A DNA stretch of 64,000 nt from Deltaproteobacteria bacterium (GCA_026129095.1 JAHCIT010000007.1:62001-126000), one strand, 5' to 3'. Shown: positions 7,275 to 16,886, counted from the stretch's first letter. Notes: generated by a model not told the origin, from the letters alone. Made by a program: numbers and translations.

Positions 7275-9068
7275 ATGTCCGGAACCCTTACGGAACTGAT
7301 CATCGAACGGCACTCGAAGTCGGGCGAGCAGCCCGCCATTCGTTTCTGGAACGGCAAGGAATGGATCTCTCTTACCTGGTCGGAATTTATCTGGCGGGTG
7401 GCAGAGATCGGTCTCGGCCTTGAGGTGACAGGTCTCAAGCGCGGCGAAGTAGTGAATATCCTCGCGGCCACCGGCTTCGACTGGGCAGCCATTGATCTGG
7501 GAACGCTGGTCGCCGGAGGAGTTAGTGTCGGCCTGTATCCGACCCTCACTCCTGAACAGGTACGCTATCAGCTCGATCATTCGGATTCCGTCTGCCTGTT
7601 TGTCGAAAACCAGGCACTCTATGACCGGATCAGGCCCATCCTCAGGGAGCTTACCAAGCTCCGTTACATCATCGCCATCAATCCTGTCACCGATCCTGCC
7701 GAATCCCGGCTCATGCCGCTGGAAGCGGTGCTCAGCAAGGGCGCGAACATGAATGCCCGGGACTCAACAACCTGGATGCACCGGGCCAACCAGGCATCAC
7801 CCGACGATCTGGCTGTCCTGGTCTACACGTCAGGAACCACCGGCCCGCCCAAGGGGGCGATGCTCACGCACCGGAATATCCGGGCCTTCGTGGACCGGAT
7901 TCCCGAAATGCTGCCAATCAAGGGAACCGATCACACAGTCGCTTTCCTGCCAATGGCACATGTGGCCGAACGCGTAGTGGGCCACTACGGCCGGCTGAAT
8001 ACCGGGGCATCGGTCACCTTTGCCCGTTCGCCGGAGACACTGGTGGAAGATATCGGCCTCGCCAAACCGGACTTCTTTGGATCAGTCCCGCGCATATTCG
8101 AGAAAATCCATGGGAAATTTGTCGAGGGACTGGAACGGATGCCACCGGAAAAACGGCGGCTTGCCGAATGGGCCGTGGATATGGGCCGCCAGCACAGTCG
8201 CGTTATCCAGCGGCGGGGAAAGCCGGGCTTGTGGCTCTCGATCCGTCACCGGGTCGCCAAGGCTCTCGTTCTCGGCAAGCTCAAGGACAAGCTGGGCGGC
8301 CGGGTCCGGTTCCTGATCTCAGGAGCCGCTCCCATCAGTTACGACCTGCTCGAGTTTTTTCATGCTTTCGACCTCTTGCCACTGGAGGTTTATGGACTGA
8401 CCGAATCGTCGGCCATTTGCACCGCCAATACTCCGGATGCCTACCGGTTTGGATCCGTTGGGAAGGCCATACCAGGCATCGAAATACAGATTGCCCCGGA
8501 CGGTGAAATCCTCATCAAGGGCGATCTGGTATTCAAAGGATATTTCAAGGAGCCCGGAGCGACAGCCGAAACGTTTCGTGACGGATGGCTCTGCACGGGC
8601 GACATCGGTGAGCTGGATTCAGATGGTTTTCTGAAGATCACCGATCGCAAGAAAAACATCATCATTACCGCTGGCGGCAAGAACATAGCCCCGGCGGGCA
8701 TCGAGAACCTTCTGAAATCCCATCCGCTGGTGGGACAGGCCCTCTACCACGGCGACCGGCGCAAGTTCCCGAGTGCGCTTATCGTCCTGGACCCGGAAGC
8801 TGCTCCGGCCTGGGCGAAATCCCGGAACCTGCCTCCCACTCTAGCCGAACTTGCCCGCCACCCCGATCTGCTGGCCGAAATCGGCACACACGTCGAAAAG
8901 GTGAACCAGTCGCTTGCCCAGTACGAACAGGTCAAAAAATGGATGGTTGTCCCCGAAGAGTTTACCGTTGACAACGGCCTGCTTACCTCGACCCTCAAGG
9001 TCAGGCGCAAGGAAGTGGAAACCCGGTACCGGGAAGTGCTGGACGGCTTCTATCAGGGCGAACACTGA
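7275..9068 (+). CDS. Long-chain fatty-acid--CoA ligase (AMP-forming)
   Basis: This 597-residue protein is a complete adenylate-forming enzyme. The phosphate-binding P-loop YTSGTTGPPKG is at residues 184-194. YGLTESSA follows in the middle, then CTGDIGELDSDGFLKITDRKK, and ITAGGKNIAPAGIE near the hinge. The length and the last two motifs fit the long-chain acyl-CoA synthetase group (FadD15-like), which activates fatty acids to acyl-CoA with ATP. The next gene starts directly after its TGA, so this gene heads a rightward operon with the YihY and epimerase genes. The chain length preference cannot be read from the sequence. Confidence 0.92.
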   Translation: MSGTLTELIIERHSKSGEQPAIRFWNGKEWISLTWSEFIWRVAEIGLGLEVTGLKRGEVVNILAATGFDWAAIDLGTLVAGGVSVGLYPTLTPEQVRYQLDHSDSVCLFVENQALYDRIRPILRELTKLRYIIAINPVTDPAESRLMPLEAVLSKGANMNARDSTTWMHRANQASPDDLAVLVYTSGTTGPPKGAMLTHRNIRAFVDRIPEMLPIKGTDHTVAFLPMAHVAERVVGHYGRLNTGASVTFARSPETLVEDIGLAKPDFFGSVPRIFEKIHGKFVEGLERMPPEKRRLAEWAVDMGRQHSRVIQRRGKPGLWLSIRHRVAKALVLGKLKDKLGGRVRFLISGAAPISYDLLEFFHAFDLLPLEVYGLTESSAICTANTPDAYRFGSVGKAIPGIEIQIAPDGEILIKGDLVFKGYFKEPGATAETFRDGWLCTGDIGELDSDGFLKITDRKKNIIITAGGKNIAPAGIENLLKSHPLVGQALYHGDRRKFPSALIVLDPEAAPAWAKSRNLPPTLAELARHPDLLAEIGTHVEKVNQSLAQYEQVKKWMVVPEEFTVDNGLLTSTLKVRRKEVETRYREVLDGFYQGEH

Positions 9069-9959
9069 ATGAGGCTGGTCTCATTTGATGTAAAACGCCG
9101 GGCAGCACTCAGGCGGGCTGGCTTCTGGAAGGATTATCTGGTCGCCGGGCACCGCAACGATCTGGTGGGCGAATCAGGCAAACTGGCATTCTTCATGGTT
9201 CTGGCTTCGCTCCCGTTCGCGCTGCTGGTATTCACCGTCATCAGCCTTCTCCCCACCGAGGGGATGGAAACCGTGCTCGTCGACACGCTTGCCCGTCTGG
9301 TCCCCCGCCCGGCAGTGCCCGTTCTCAAGCAGAACCTTGTCAATACGCTGTCAACGAATGCGGGAGCTACTGTCTGGGTAGGGGCTCTTGGGTCAATCCT
9401 GATCGCCGCACGTGGAGTTGCTGTCTTTGAAACCAACATCAACCGCGCCCGCGGAACCACCGACGAGCGTTCCTATCTGCGGGCCTGGTTTGAGCGCATC
9501 GTCATTTCCGCAGTTCTCGGAATGCTCATGTCTGCGGCACCCTTGATCCTGCTCTCCGGCTGGCGGATAACGGAGTTTCTCGCTTCCCAGCTTCATACAC
9601 CCCAGCTCACGCTGACACTCTGGCATGTGACACGTTATGCGGTCGTCATCCTGATGGTGACACTGGCAGCGTCGGTCCTGTATGCCGTCGGTACTGCCAA
9701 TGACCGGCCCTGGCGATGGTTTACCGCCGGGACACTGATGGCTACTGCCGGCTGGCTTTCGGGTTCACTGATATTCAAGGCCCTGCTCGGCCGCTTCCGC
9801 GACTATAACGTGATCTACGGATCGCTGGGCTCGATATTCATCACCATCACCTGGATATACATGAGTTGCCTGTTCTTCATTGCTGGCGCCTGGCTGGATG
9901 GTTCGCTCGACAAGGCCGTCAACGGCGAGACGGCCCCGACCCCGGCGGCAATTGCCTGA
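9069..9959 (+). CDS. YihY/BrkB family inner-membrane protein
   Basis: This 296-residue protein has about six transmembrane helices, including KLAFFMVLASLPFALLVF early and the final GSIFITITWIYMSCLFFIAGAWLDG. That arrangement and the ITWIYMSC segment are characteristic of the YihY/virulence factor BrkB family, once mislabelled ribonuclease BN. The family's transport or envelope role is not settled. The ATG follows directly on the stop of the acyl-CoA ligase gene, and the epimerase starts 22 bases after its end. It is therefore part of a three-gene rightward transcription unit. Confidence 0.88.
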   Translation: MRLVSFDVKRRAALRRAGFWKDYLVAGHRNDLVGESGKLAFFMVLASLPFALLVFTVISLLPTEGMETVLVDTLARLVPRPAVPVLKQNLVNTLSTNAGATVWVGALGSILIAARGVAVFETNINRARGTTDERSYLRAWFERIVISAVLGMLMSAAPLILLSGWRITEFLASQLHTPQLTLTLWHVTRYAVVILMVTLAASVLYAVGTANDRPWRWFTAGTLMATAGWLSGSLIFKALLGRFRDYNVIYGSLGSIFITITWIYMSCLFFIAGAWLDGSLDKAVNGETAPTPAAIA

Positions 9960-9981
9960 CGGGTATGCTATCGGAACCACC

Positions 9982-10953
9982 GTGGCCAGAAACCATTTCG
10001 TCACCGGCGCGGCCGGTTTCATCGGGTTCCATGTCTGCGAGCGGCTGCTCAGGCGCGGCGACCGCGTGATCGGTTTTGACAATCTGGACCCGTTTTATCC
10101 GCGGATCGTCAAGGAAGAAAACCTCAAGACACTCGAGCGGCTCGGGGACTTCCACTTCTGCGCAGGTGATATCCGAAGCCACGAGGATCTCGACGACGCC
10201 ATTCGCGGCCAGCCCAAGATCGATACCATCGCCCATCTGGCCGCCCGTCCCGGCGTGTCCAATTCGATCCTGAACCCGGCCGAATGCATGGATATCAATG
10301 TGCAGGGCACGGTTCAGGTATTCGAGCTGGCCCGACGGGTCCGCCCGGATGTTTGCGTGGCGGCCTCCTCGTCCTCAGTTTACGGCAACCAGACGAAAAT
10401 GCCGTTCGAGGAAGAGGATACCGTAGACCGTCCCATTTCGCCCTACGGTGTCTCCAAACGGGCCTGCGAACTGCTGGCCTATACCTACTGGCTCAATTTC
10501 GGGATTCCCTTCACGGTCATCCGCCCGTTCAGCGTGTATGGCCCGCGTGGACGGCCCGATATGGTGATATACAAGTTCGCCTGGCGGATGCGTGAAGGAA
10601 AGCCCATTCCGGTCTGGGGCAATGGCAGCCAGAAGCGGGATTTCACCTTTATCGGCGACTTCGTCGACGGATTTGTGGCAGCCCTCGACAAGCCGCTCGG
10701 CTATGAGATCATCAATCTCGGCGAAAACCGGCAGGTCGTATTGAACGATCTGATCACGGACATGGAGAAGGCCCTGAACGTGACAGCCATACGCGAGCAC
10801 CAGCCAGCCCGGACTTGGGACATTCCGGCTTCATGGGCATCGGTGGACCGGGCCCGGAAGCTACTCGGTTACGAACCCAAGACAGGCATCCGCGACGGCC
10901 TCCAGCAATTTGTTGACTGGTTCGCTACACTCAAAGAACCGGTCCGGATATAG
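9982..10953 (+). CDS. NAD-dependent nucleotide-sugar epimerase (UDP-glucuronate 4-epimerase-like)
   Basis: The protein has 323 residues from the GTG at 9982. This start is chosen because the Rossmann motif VTGAAGFIG must lie close to the N-terminus; the longer reading from 9880 would overlap the YihY gene. SSSSVYG precedes the catalytic YGVSK (Tyr-x-x-x-Lys), the usual SDR-extended arrangement, followed by FTVIRPFSVYGPRGRPDM for sugar-nucleotide binding. The length and the AARPGVSNSI motif resemble UDP-glucuronate/UDP-glucose 4-epimerases that interconvert sugar nucleotides for envelope polysaccharides. The exact sugar is uncertain. It ends the operon begun by the acyl-CoA ligase. Confidence 0.88.
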   Translation: MARNHFVTGAAGFIGFHVCERLLRRGDRVIGFDNLDPFYPRIVKEENLKTLERLGDFHFCAGDIRSHEDLDDAIRGQPKIDTIAHLAARPGVSNSILNPAECMDINVQGTVQVFELARRVRPDVCVAASSSSVYGNQTKMPFEEEDTVDRPISPYGVSKRACELLAYTYWLNFGIPFTVIRPFSVYGPRGRPDMVIYKFAWRMREGKPIPVWGNGSQKRDFTFIGDFVDGFVAALDKPLGYEIINLGENRQVVLNDLITDMEKALNVTAIREHQPARTWDIPASWASVDRARKLLGYEPKTGIRDGLQQFVDWFATLKEPVRI

Positions 10954-11073
10954 CAGTCTGTGGCCTCCCCATTGCCTCCTAATGCTTGATTTCTGACCAC
11001 ACTGGACCGGCTACGCCTCGGATTTAGGCACGCCCGGGACACTTCTTCAAGTAGCCACTTCGTCACTATTTAA

Positions 11074-11103
11074 TTTACATCAATAAATTCAGAGTGTTAT
11101 AGA
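11074..11103 (+). promoter_or_regulatory. Candidate sigma-70 promoter for the porin gene
   Basis: TTTACA (11074-11079) and TATAGA (11098-11103) are separated by 18 bases inside an AT-rich patch, about 85 bases before the porin start. The 233-base gap 10954-11186 otherwise shows no gene. The porin start has an AAGGAGG ribosome site. No start-site evidence exists. Confidence 0.45.
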
Positions 11104-11186
11104 CATCAGGGGGCTATCGAACTGTTGGTACCGGTTTTGTAACAGAGCCTGAACCAACGTGCCTGAAGGAGGCAAAAGGGAAACAC

Positions 11187-12452
11187 ATGAAGAACAGAAA
11201 CACATTCCTAACGATCCTGACCGCCGCGTGCCTGTCGCTCGCGGCTACCGTGCATGCCCAGGAGACAAAATCTCATAGCGACGCAATGGCCGCCGCCGGC
11301 CACACTCAGCACAGCGCATCGGTATCTGGAGGCGAAGGCCTTGGGGGCTTTACCTTTACCGGATATGTCGATGCCCTCGCCGCTTATTCGACGGCTAGCC
11401 CCAACTTTCGTGGCGGCACCCGAATTGGGAACCCGCTGCTGGCAGGTTCGTCAGGTGGGCTCAACCTGATGAGCCCTACAGGGCTTCGTCCATGCCGTGC
11501 TAACACTAGTACCTGTCGTGACAACGACCTGACATTCCTGGCGGGTGAAGTCCTCCTGCAGATGCAGAAAGACTTTGGTGGCAAGGGCATCGCCGCAGCG
11601 ACATTGTCCTTCGCGGAAGCCGGATCCGGAACCGCTGGGCCCAATGAAACCGGTAGCACGGCCTTTGCTCTGACTGTCGAAGAGGCATATGCCGGTATCA
11701 ATATCGCGGAGAACCTGAACTTCTACATGGGCCGGTACATCGCACCCATCGGAATCGAATCGGTATGGTCCAATGCCCGGAAAAACATCACCATGTCGAA
11801 CCTGTTCGCCGGTTCCCTGCCATTCTACTACACCGGCGCCATGCTGGCCTACGAGCCTGAGTCCGGGCCGTTCTTCAAGGCGATGATCTTCAACGACGCC
11901 CTCGGCACCAACGATGATGGTGGAGTCGACAAAGGGTTCAGCTTTCTTGCCGGCATTACCCAGGAGAATATGTACGCCGGTCTGACCTGGGTGGCGAGTC
12001 CATCCACGCAGGCGGGAACCCGGAAGACCGACTGGTGGCATCTGTTCAACCTGGATCTCACCTTCACGGCCGACAAGGCATCCATCGCATTCGAGACGGT
12101 TTATTCGCGCAACTTTGTATCCGGATCTGACCAGCAGTGGATCGGTGCGATGGCAATCGTTGGATTCAAAGCTACAGATGCAGTCGAAGTCGGTCTGCGA
12201 GCCGAGTATAATTACCTGGATCCGGAGTTTGCTGCTGCAGTTGGCGTGGATCCGGCCACTTTTGGTGGTGCCCCGCTGGGATCATTCAAGGGTATGGGGC
12301 TTTCGCCATTCGTGATCTACACGGTAACGGACGGCCTCTTCGTCCGCGGTGAATACCGCTATGACGTCGAAAACCCGTTTGGGGGCAGCAAGAAGGGTGC
12401 GGAATACGGTCACGCGCATCTTCTTGGCCTGAACCTGAACGCCACGTTCTAG
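11187..12452 (+). CDS. Outer-membrane beta-barrel porin (BBP2/OmpL-like)
   Basis: This 421-residue protein has a clear signal peptide (MKNRNTFLTILTAACLSLAA, cleavage near VHAQ) and then alternating amphipathic strands throughout. It ends in phenylalanine (LNLNATF), as outer-membrane barrels do. FYMGRYIAPIGIESV (near residues 180-195) matches the strand-turn seen in OmpL-like putative beta-barrel porins. It would form a diffusion channel in the outer membrane. A short histidine-containing stretch follows the signal peptide (KSHSD...AAGHTQHS) and could bind metal, which is speculation. It is transcribed alone, with a strong AAGGAGG site in front and a strong terminator behind. Confidence 0.85.
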   Translation: MKNRNTFLTILTAACLSLAATVHAQETKSHSDAMAAAGHTQHSASVSGGEGLGGFTFTGYVDALAAYSTASPNFRGGTRIGNPLLAGSSGGLNLMSPTGLRPCRANTSTCRDNDLTFLAGEVLLQMQKDFGGKGIAAATLSFAEAGSGTAGPNETGSTAFALTVEEAYAGINIAENLNFYMGRYIAPIGIESVWSNARKNITMSNLFAGSLPFYYTGAMLAYEPESGPFFKAMIFNDALGTNDDGGVDKGFSFLAGITQENMYAGLTWVASPSTQAGTRKTDWWHLFNLDLTFTADKASIAFETVYSRNFVSGSDQQWIGAMAIVGFKATDAVEVGLRAEYNYLDPEFAAAVGVDPATFGGAPLGSFKGMGLSPFVIYTVTDGLFVRGEYRYDVENPFGGSKKGAEYGHAHLLGLNLNATF

Positions 12453-12474
12453 CCTGACCTTTACGGCCAAAACG

Positions 12475-12504
12475 AAACCCCGCCCGGCAACCCGGGCGGG
12501 GTTT
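12475..12504. terminator. Bidirectional rho-independent terminator
   Basis: A perfect 13-base-pair stem (AAACCCCGCCCGG paired with CCGGGCGGGGTTT) closes a CAAC tetraloop. The A-rich 5' side and T-rich 3' side make it usable from both directions. It sits between the convergent porin and MBL-fold genes. Confidence 0.93.
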
Positions 12505-12522
12505 CTGTTTTCGACACATCGT

Positions 12523-13380
12523 TCAGATGGTTTTCAGGAAATCCTCGAGCTGGCGGCGCATCGAGCATGCGGGCAACTGCATCCTGTCCCCATGCCCCGG
12601 CAGTACCCATTCAAAGGAATAGTCCAGCAGTTTCTTCAGCGACCGTTTCTGCTCGGCCCAGGAATACCAGGCGACGCCGGGCGATGCTCCAAGACCATTG
12701 CGTTCACGGCTCCACCAGAGATGATCGCCGGAAAACAGGTATTTGCCGTCAACCAGCAGTGCGAGATGCCCTTTGCTGTGCCCCGGCACCGGAATGGCCA
12801 CAAATCCCGGGGCCAGATCAACGTCGGCAGTTCCTTCCAGCACCCGCTCGGCGTCCGGCTGGGCTGAAAGATCATCATGATGGATGGTGCGCTCCGCTCC
12901 GAACTGACGTGCGTATTTCCCGGCATCGGCCACATCGTCACGATGGGTCAGGAAGATGTGACGCACACCACCCGCCTCCTCAAACTTTTTGACCAGATGG
13001 GGAACAAACCGCGGCGCGTCCACCAGCCAGTTTCCCCTTGGGTGCTGGATGAAATAGCTGCTGCCACCAAACGAATCTTTTGAAGTAAATCCGCAGTAAG
13101 ACACCGGTCCATCAATGGGGAGCGGGAAATCCCCGATCACCTCGCGGGATTTGTTCTTGCCCAGTGTGCCAATGGAACCTGTCGGACAGGCCAGCATGGC
13201 CCGCGTGGCAGCGCGGGTGTCCGTTTCCCGCGACGGCTGCATGCATACGAAGGAATGGTCAGCCACCTCGTCAAAGGTTTCCGGTGCAAGCTGCCGGCAG
13301 GTGTCGCAGTTGATGCAGGTCGAGTCTACGAAAAAGTCGCCGGGGATATTCTCCGCCACGGCCCTGGCGCGGCTGGCCAT
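12523..13380 (-). CDS. Ferredoxin-metallo-beta-lactamase-fold fusion protein
   Basis: This 285-residue protein joins two modules. Residues 15-75 form a ferredoxin-like [4Fe-4S] domain (Cys22, Cys25, Cys28 and a CP motif at Cys65). Residues 90-285 form an MBL-fold hydrolase with THRDDVAD (145-152), VPGHSKGH (198-205), FSGDH and LPGHGD. The first motif replaces the canonical HxHxDH with HRDDVA, a variant I recall from a group of MBL proteins also found in plants. Metal ligands remain at His146, Asp149, His201 and Asp219. The ferredoxin could supply electrons for a redox reaction on the substrate, but the reaction is unknown. The coding end faces the shared terminator. The next gene lies 6 bases upstream, suggesting one leftward operon with the lipoprotein and RlmN. 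Confidence 0.85.
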   Translation of the reverse strand: MASRARAVAENIPGDFFVDSTCINCDTCRQLAPETFDEVADHSFVCMQPSRETDTRAATRAMLACPTGSIGTLGKNKSREVIGDFPLPIDGPVSYCGFTSKDSFGGSSYFIQHPRGNWLVDAPRFVPHLVKKFEEAGGVRHIFLTHRDDVADAGKYARQFGAERTIHHDDLSAQPDAERVLEGTADVDLAPGFVAIPVPGHSKGHLALLVDGKYLFSGDHLWWSRERNGLGASPGVAWYSWAEQKRSLKKLLDYSFEWVLPGHGDRMQLPACSMRRQLEDFLKTI

Positions 13381-13386
13381 GGTTTC

Positions 13387-13842
13387 CTAGCCCCCGCTGC
13401 CTTGACCGCCACCTGCCCCCTTCACGACGAACTCGGTGAACGCGACACGGGCATCCCCGGTCCACAACTCCATCTGGTAACGGCCGGGCCCCTGTATCCC
13501 GAACTGCCGGGGAGTCAGCTTCGGCCCCGCTATGCACACAACAGAACGGTTTGGGTCCACATCAATGGTCGTGGAGTTGATTTCTTCCCTTGCTGTCTGT
13601 CCATCGGGCCCGCTGATCACCGCGAGATAAAGCTTGTGAACCTCGCTGCTCCCGAACGGGGAAGGACGCCGAATTGCCATGCTCATGGGTTCATCAATGG
13701 CGAATTCGCTGCGCACATTATCCAGTTCGCACATGGGATTCCGGAATGTCCCGAATTCAATCACGACACGGGAATCCACGGCCGGTCTGGAACACGAAGG
13801 AAACACCAGCCCCGCCAGCACCAGTAACCAGTATCTTTTCAC
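13387..13842 (-). CDS. Lipoprotein of unknown function
   Basis: The protein has 151 residues from the GTG at 13842, which overlaps the RlmN stop as GTGA. This start places a hydrophobic signal (YWLLVLAGLVF) directly before the lipobox FPSC (Cys17), while the longer ATG start would put 16 extra residues in front. The mature part is beta-rich with an SRVVIEFGTFRNPMCELDN opening and a GPGRYQMELWTGDARVAF end, suggesting an immunoglobulin-like or similar sandwich. I recognise no family. It lies between rlmN and the ferredoxin-MBL gene. Confidence 0.7.
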   Translation of the reverse strand: MKRYWLLVLAGLVFPSCSRPAVDSRVVIEFGTFRNPMCELDNVRSEFAIDEPMSMAIRRPSPFGSSEVHKLYLAVISGPDGQTAREEINSTTIDVDPNRSVVCIAGPKLTPRQFGIQGPGRYQMELWTGDARVAFTEFVVKGAGGGQGSGG

Positions 13843-14993
13843 CGCGGCACCTTCACTTTTCCCGTTTCGATACCCTTCAACATGCCGCAAGCGGCCGAAA
13901 TATCCCGCCCCCTCGGCGTCCGGACACGGGCGTTCATGTGATGGGCGATCAGGTAGTTCTGGAACTCCTGAACCTGTGCCGGTTCTGGCGTTTCAAGATC
14001 GGGACCAGGAAAAGGATTCCACGGCAACAGGTTGATCTTGCATGGAATATCTGCGAGCAGCGCGGCGAGCCGCCTGGCATCGTCAAGTGTGTCATTCAGT
14101 CCCTTAAGCATGACGTATTCTATCGTGATCTTCCGGCGGCCATCGAGCGGCACTTCGCGGAGCGCCTCGATCAGCCTAGCGATCGGCCATTTCCGGTTGA
14201 TCGGCATGATCCGGTCGCGAACCTTGTCGGTGGTCGCATTGAGCGACACGGCCAGATTTACATTCGTGATCTGGCCGAACTTGCGAATCTGGGGGACGAG
14301 GCCCACGGTCGAAACCGTCACCTTGCGCGCCGATATCTTGAAGCCGAAATCATCGGTCAGCACCTCACAGGCTTTGGCCACCTTTTCCAGGTTCTGGAGC
14401 GGCTCGCCCATGCCCATGAACACGATGTTGGAAAGCCGCCGCTCGGGAAACAGCTCTCTCATGGCAAGCTTGACATGAAGCACCTGTCCAAGGATTTCCC
14501 ACACTTTCAGGTTCCGCCGAAGCCCCATCCGCGCCGTCAGGCAGAATTCGCAAGCCATCGCACAGCCCGCCTGGGAGGAGACACACAGTGTCATCCGGTC
14601 GTCTTCGGGGATGAGTACCGATTCGATGAACTCCCCGTCGTCCATCCGGAACAGGAACTTGGTTGTACCGTCCACCGATTGTTCGCGCCGTGCTTCCTCC
14701 GGCATGCGGATTTCCGCCAGTTCTGCCAGCCCCTCACGAAACCCCTTGGCAAGGTTCGACATCTGGCCAAAATCAGTAATCCCCCGGTCATAAATCCAGA
14801 GCATCAACTGCCGGGCCCTGAACTTTTCCTTGCCCAGCCGGGTCAAATACGCCTCCAGATCGGAGGGGGAAAAATCGAGCAGATTCACCCGGCCCTCTTC
14901 AGGTTTAATGCCGGTAGTAGCAGGTGGTTCGGCCAGTTCGTTCAGAAACGTGGCATCGACCACCGCTGGGGCCCCGGGGCGAGTTTTCAACAT
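13839..14993 (-). CDS. rlmN: 23S rRNA (adenine2503-C2)/tRNA A37 methyltransferase RlmN
   Basis: This radical SAM methyltransferase has CAMACEFC (the CX3CX2C cluster motif), FMGMGEPLQN, the substrate region NLAVSLNATTD, a C-terminal LLPWNPFPG, and the resolving cysteine in ISAACGM. It transfers a methyl group to C2 of A2503 in 23S rRNA and A37 in some tRNAs, through a methylated cysteine. The chosen ATG at 14993 gives 384 residues, within the family's usual range; a GTG at 15014 is possible, and the reading from 15092 would add a tail not seen in the family. A lipoprotein gene overlaps its stop. Confidence 0.93.
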   Translation of the reverse strand: MLKTRPGAPAVVDATFLNELAEPPATTGIKPEEGRVNLLDFSPSDLEAYLTRLGKEKFRARQLMLWIYDRGITDFGQMSNLAKGFREGLAELAEIRMPEEARREQSVDGTTKFLFRMDDGEFIESVLIPEDDRMTLCVSSQAGCAMACEFCLTARMGLRRNLKVWEILGQVLHVKLAMRELFPERRLSNIVFMGMGEPLQNLEKVAKACEVLTDDFGFKISARKVTVSTVGLVPQIRKFGQITNVNLAVSLNATTDKVRDRIMPINRKWPIARLIEALREVPLDGRRKITIEYVMLKGLNDTLDDARRLAALLADIPCKINLLPWNPFPGPDLETPEPAQVQEFQNYLIAHHMNARVRTPRGRDISAACGMLKGIETGKVKVPR

Positions 14994-15335
14994 CTGGTCG
15001 GTGGTCGCACTCACGTTACGGTTACCCGGACTCCCATAAATCCTGCCAGAAGGCCACTTGGAACATTTTGGACATTCCCCTGTGGAAAACAACCTGATTG
15101 GAAGAGTTGCCCGCCAGCATACCAGAATGGTTTCCGACGACGTAGATCACTTGTACCTATTGGCCCAATTGCGTAGCGTTCTTCGCACTTTACGGTTCTT
15201 CTTTTCGCCCGACAGGAACCTTGACCGGCGAGTCAAGCGGCGGTTATTGACGCGGGCCGTCGGCGGGGTATTCCGGGTTCCATCCCGGGCGGCCAACGTC
15301 GCGCAATCCATCATTCCGGCAGAAAGAGATTCCCC
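14994..15335. other. Intergenic region between divergent rlmN and carboxylase genes
   Basis: These 342 bases separate divergent genes. I see no gene or RNA in them. They contain the palindrome at 15220-15237 listed separately and probably both promoters, although no convincing -35/-10 pair stands out. Confidence 0.6.
15220..15237. promoter_or_regulatory. Palindromic operator candidate upstream of the acyl-CoA carboxylase operon
   Basis: CTTGAC and GTCAAG form a perfect inverted repeat with a 6-base centre (CGGCGA). It lies 98 bases before the carboxylase start, in a place suited to a repressor or activator. The regulator is not identified in the window. Confidence 0.4.
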
Positions 15336-16886
15336 ATGACAATGGAAGCGAAACTGAAACTCCTGCGCGAGCGCGAGGCTTTGGCCGAGGCCGGCGGCGG
15401 CAAGGATCGGATCGAGAAGCAGCACAAAGCCGGGAAGCTGACAGCCCGGGAACGGATCGAGTTTTTCTTCGATCCCGGTACCTTCGTCGAACTGGACAAG
15501 TTCGTCGTCCATAACTGTTCGGATTTCGGCCTCGACAAGGAAAAATACTACGGCGATGGCGTCATCACTGGCTACGGCCTCGTGAACGGCCGGCTAACCT
15601 ATGCTTTTTCCCAGGATTTCACCGTATTCGGAGGCTCACTCTCCGGTGCCTTTGCCCGCAAGGTCTGCAAGATTATGGACCTCGCCATGCAGAATGGCGC
15701 CCCTTTTGTGGGCCTCAACGATTCGGGCGGCGCCCGCATCCAGGAGGGAGTTGATTCGCTTGGCGGATATGGCGATATCTTCACCCGGAACGTCCACGCC
15801 TCGGGCGTCGTTCCCCAGATCAGCGCCATCATGGGTCCCTGCGCCGGCGGTGCGGTCTACAGCCCGGCTATGACCGATTTCATCCTGATGACGGCCAAGT
15901 CGGCCTATATGTTCGTGACCGGCCCGGATGTCATCAAGACGGTAACTCATGAGGAAGTCACCAAGGAGGATCTCGGCGGCGCGCGCGCCCATTCGACACG
16001 CTCAGGCGTCTGCCACCTGACGGCGCCGGACGACAAACAGCTTCTCGCCCTGATCCGCGAACTGCTATCCTACATGCCTCAGAACAACCGCGAGGACCCG
16101 CCGGTAAAGCCCACCCGTGATGACCCCAGCCGGGCAACGACGGAAATCAGCCAGATCGTGCCAGATGAGGCGAATATCCCCTACGACATGAAGCAGATCA
16201 TCCGGGCGGTGGTTGACGACGGCGAGTTTCTGGAAATCCAACCGGACTATGCCCAGAATATCATCGTCGGCTTCGCCCGCGTGAATGGCCGACCGATCGG
16301 AATCACTGCCAACCAGCCCGATCATCAGGCAGGCGTCCTCGATATCAACTGCTCGATCAAGGGAGCGCGGTTCGTCCGGTTCTGCGACGCGTTCAACATC
16401 CCTCTCGTCACTTTTGTGGACGTCCCCGGCTTCCTGCCCGGCACTACCCAGGAATACGGCGGAATCATCAAGCACGGAGCCAAGCTCCTGTATGCCTTTA
16501 TCGAGGCCACGGTACCCAAGATCACCATCATCACCCGCAAGTCTTATGGCGGTGCGTACGTCGTGATGGCCTCAAAGCACTCGCTTGCCGACGTAAACTA
16601 TGCCTACCCGACGGCCGAAATCGCCGTGATGGGGTCGGACGGCGCTGTGAACATCATCTTCCGTGACGAGCTGAAGAACGCCAAGGACCCTGTTGCCGAA
16701 AAGAACCGGCTGGTGGAGGACTACAAAGATAAGTTTGCCAGCCCCTACAAAGCAGCTGAGAAGGGCTTCATCGACGAGATCATCCATCCGGCCGACACGC
16801 GCAAGAAGATTGCCCAGGCGCTTGAGATGCTGAAGAACAAGGTGCGCGTCAATCCTCCCAAGAAGCACGGGAACATCCCGCTCTGA
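15336..16886 (+). CDS. Acyl-CoA carboxylase carboxyltransferase subunit (propionyl-CoA carboxylase beta-like)
   Basis: This 516-residue protein is a full-length carboxyltransferase of the PccB/AccD5 type. [22 protein letters not shown] and [16 protein letters not shown] form the N-terminal crotonase-like half with its oxyanion glycines. VDVPGFLPG and [13 protein letters not shown] form the C-terminal half. It moves the carboxyl group from biotin to acyl-CoA (propionyl- or acetyl-CoA) in the cytoplasm. The biotin carboxylase and biotin carrier genes follow in order, so all three subunits of one enzyme are encoded together. The substrate is most likely propionyl-CoA by similarity, but acetyl-CoA cannot be excluded. 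Confidence 0.92.
   Translation: MTMEAKLKLLREREALAEAGGGKDRIEKQHKAGKLTARERIEFFFDPGTFVELDKFVVHNCSDFGLDKEKYYGDGVITGYGLVNGRLTYAFSQDFTVFGGSLSGAFARKVCKIMDLAMQNGAPFVGLNDSGGARIQEGVDSLGGYGDIFTRNVHASGVVPQISAIMGPCAGGAVYSPAMTDFILMTAKSAYMFVTGPDVIKTVTHEEVTKEDLGGARAHSTRSGVCHLTAPDDKQLLALIRELLSYMPQNNREDPPVKPTRDDPSRATTEISQIVPDEANIPYDMKQIIRAVVDDGEFLEIQPDYAQNIIVGFARVNGRPIGITANQPDHQAGVLDINCSIKGARFVRFCDAFNIPLVTFVDVPGFLPGTTQEYGGIIKHGAKLLYAFIEATVPKITIITRKSYGGAYVVMASKHSLADVNYAYPTAEIAVMGSDGAVNIIFRDELKNAKDPVAEKNRLVEDYKDKFASPYKAAEKGFIDEIIHPADTRKKIAQALEMLKNKVRVNPPKKHGNIPL

Noticed and set aside
13674-15176. A 500-codon plus-strand open frame
   Set aside because: It is antisense to rlmN and the neighbouring lipoprotein gene, and has no family-like motif. 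GC-rich antisense frames of this kind are common.
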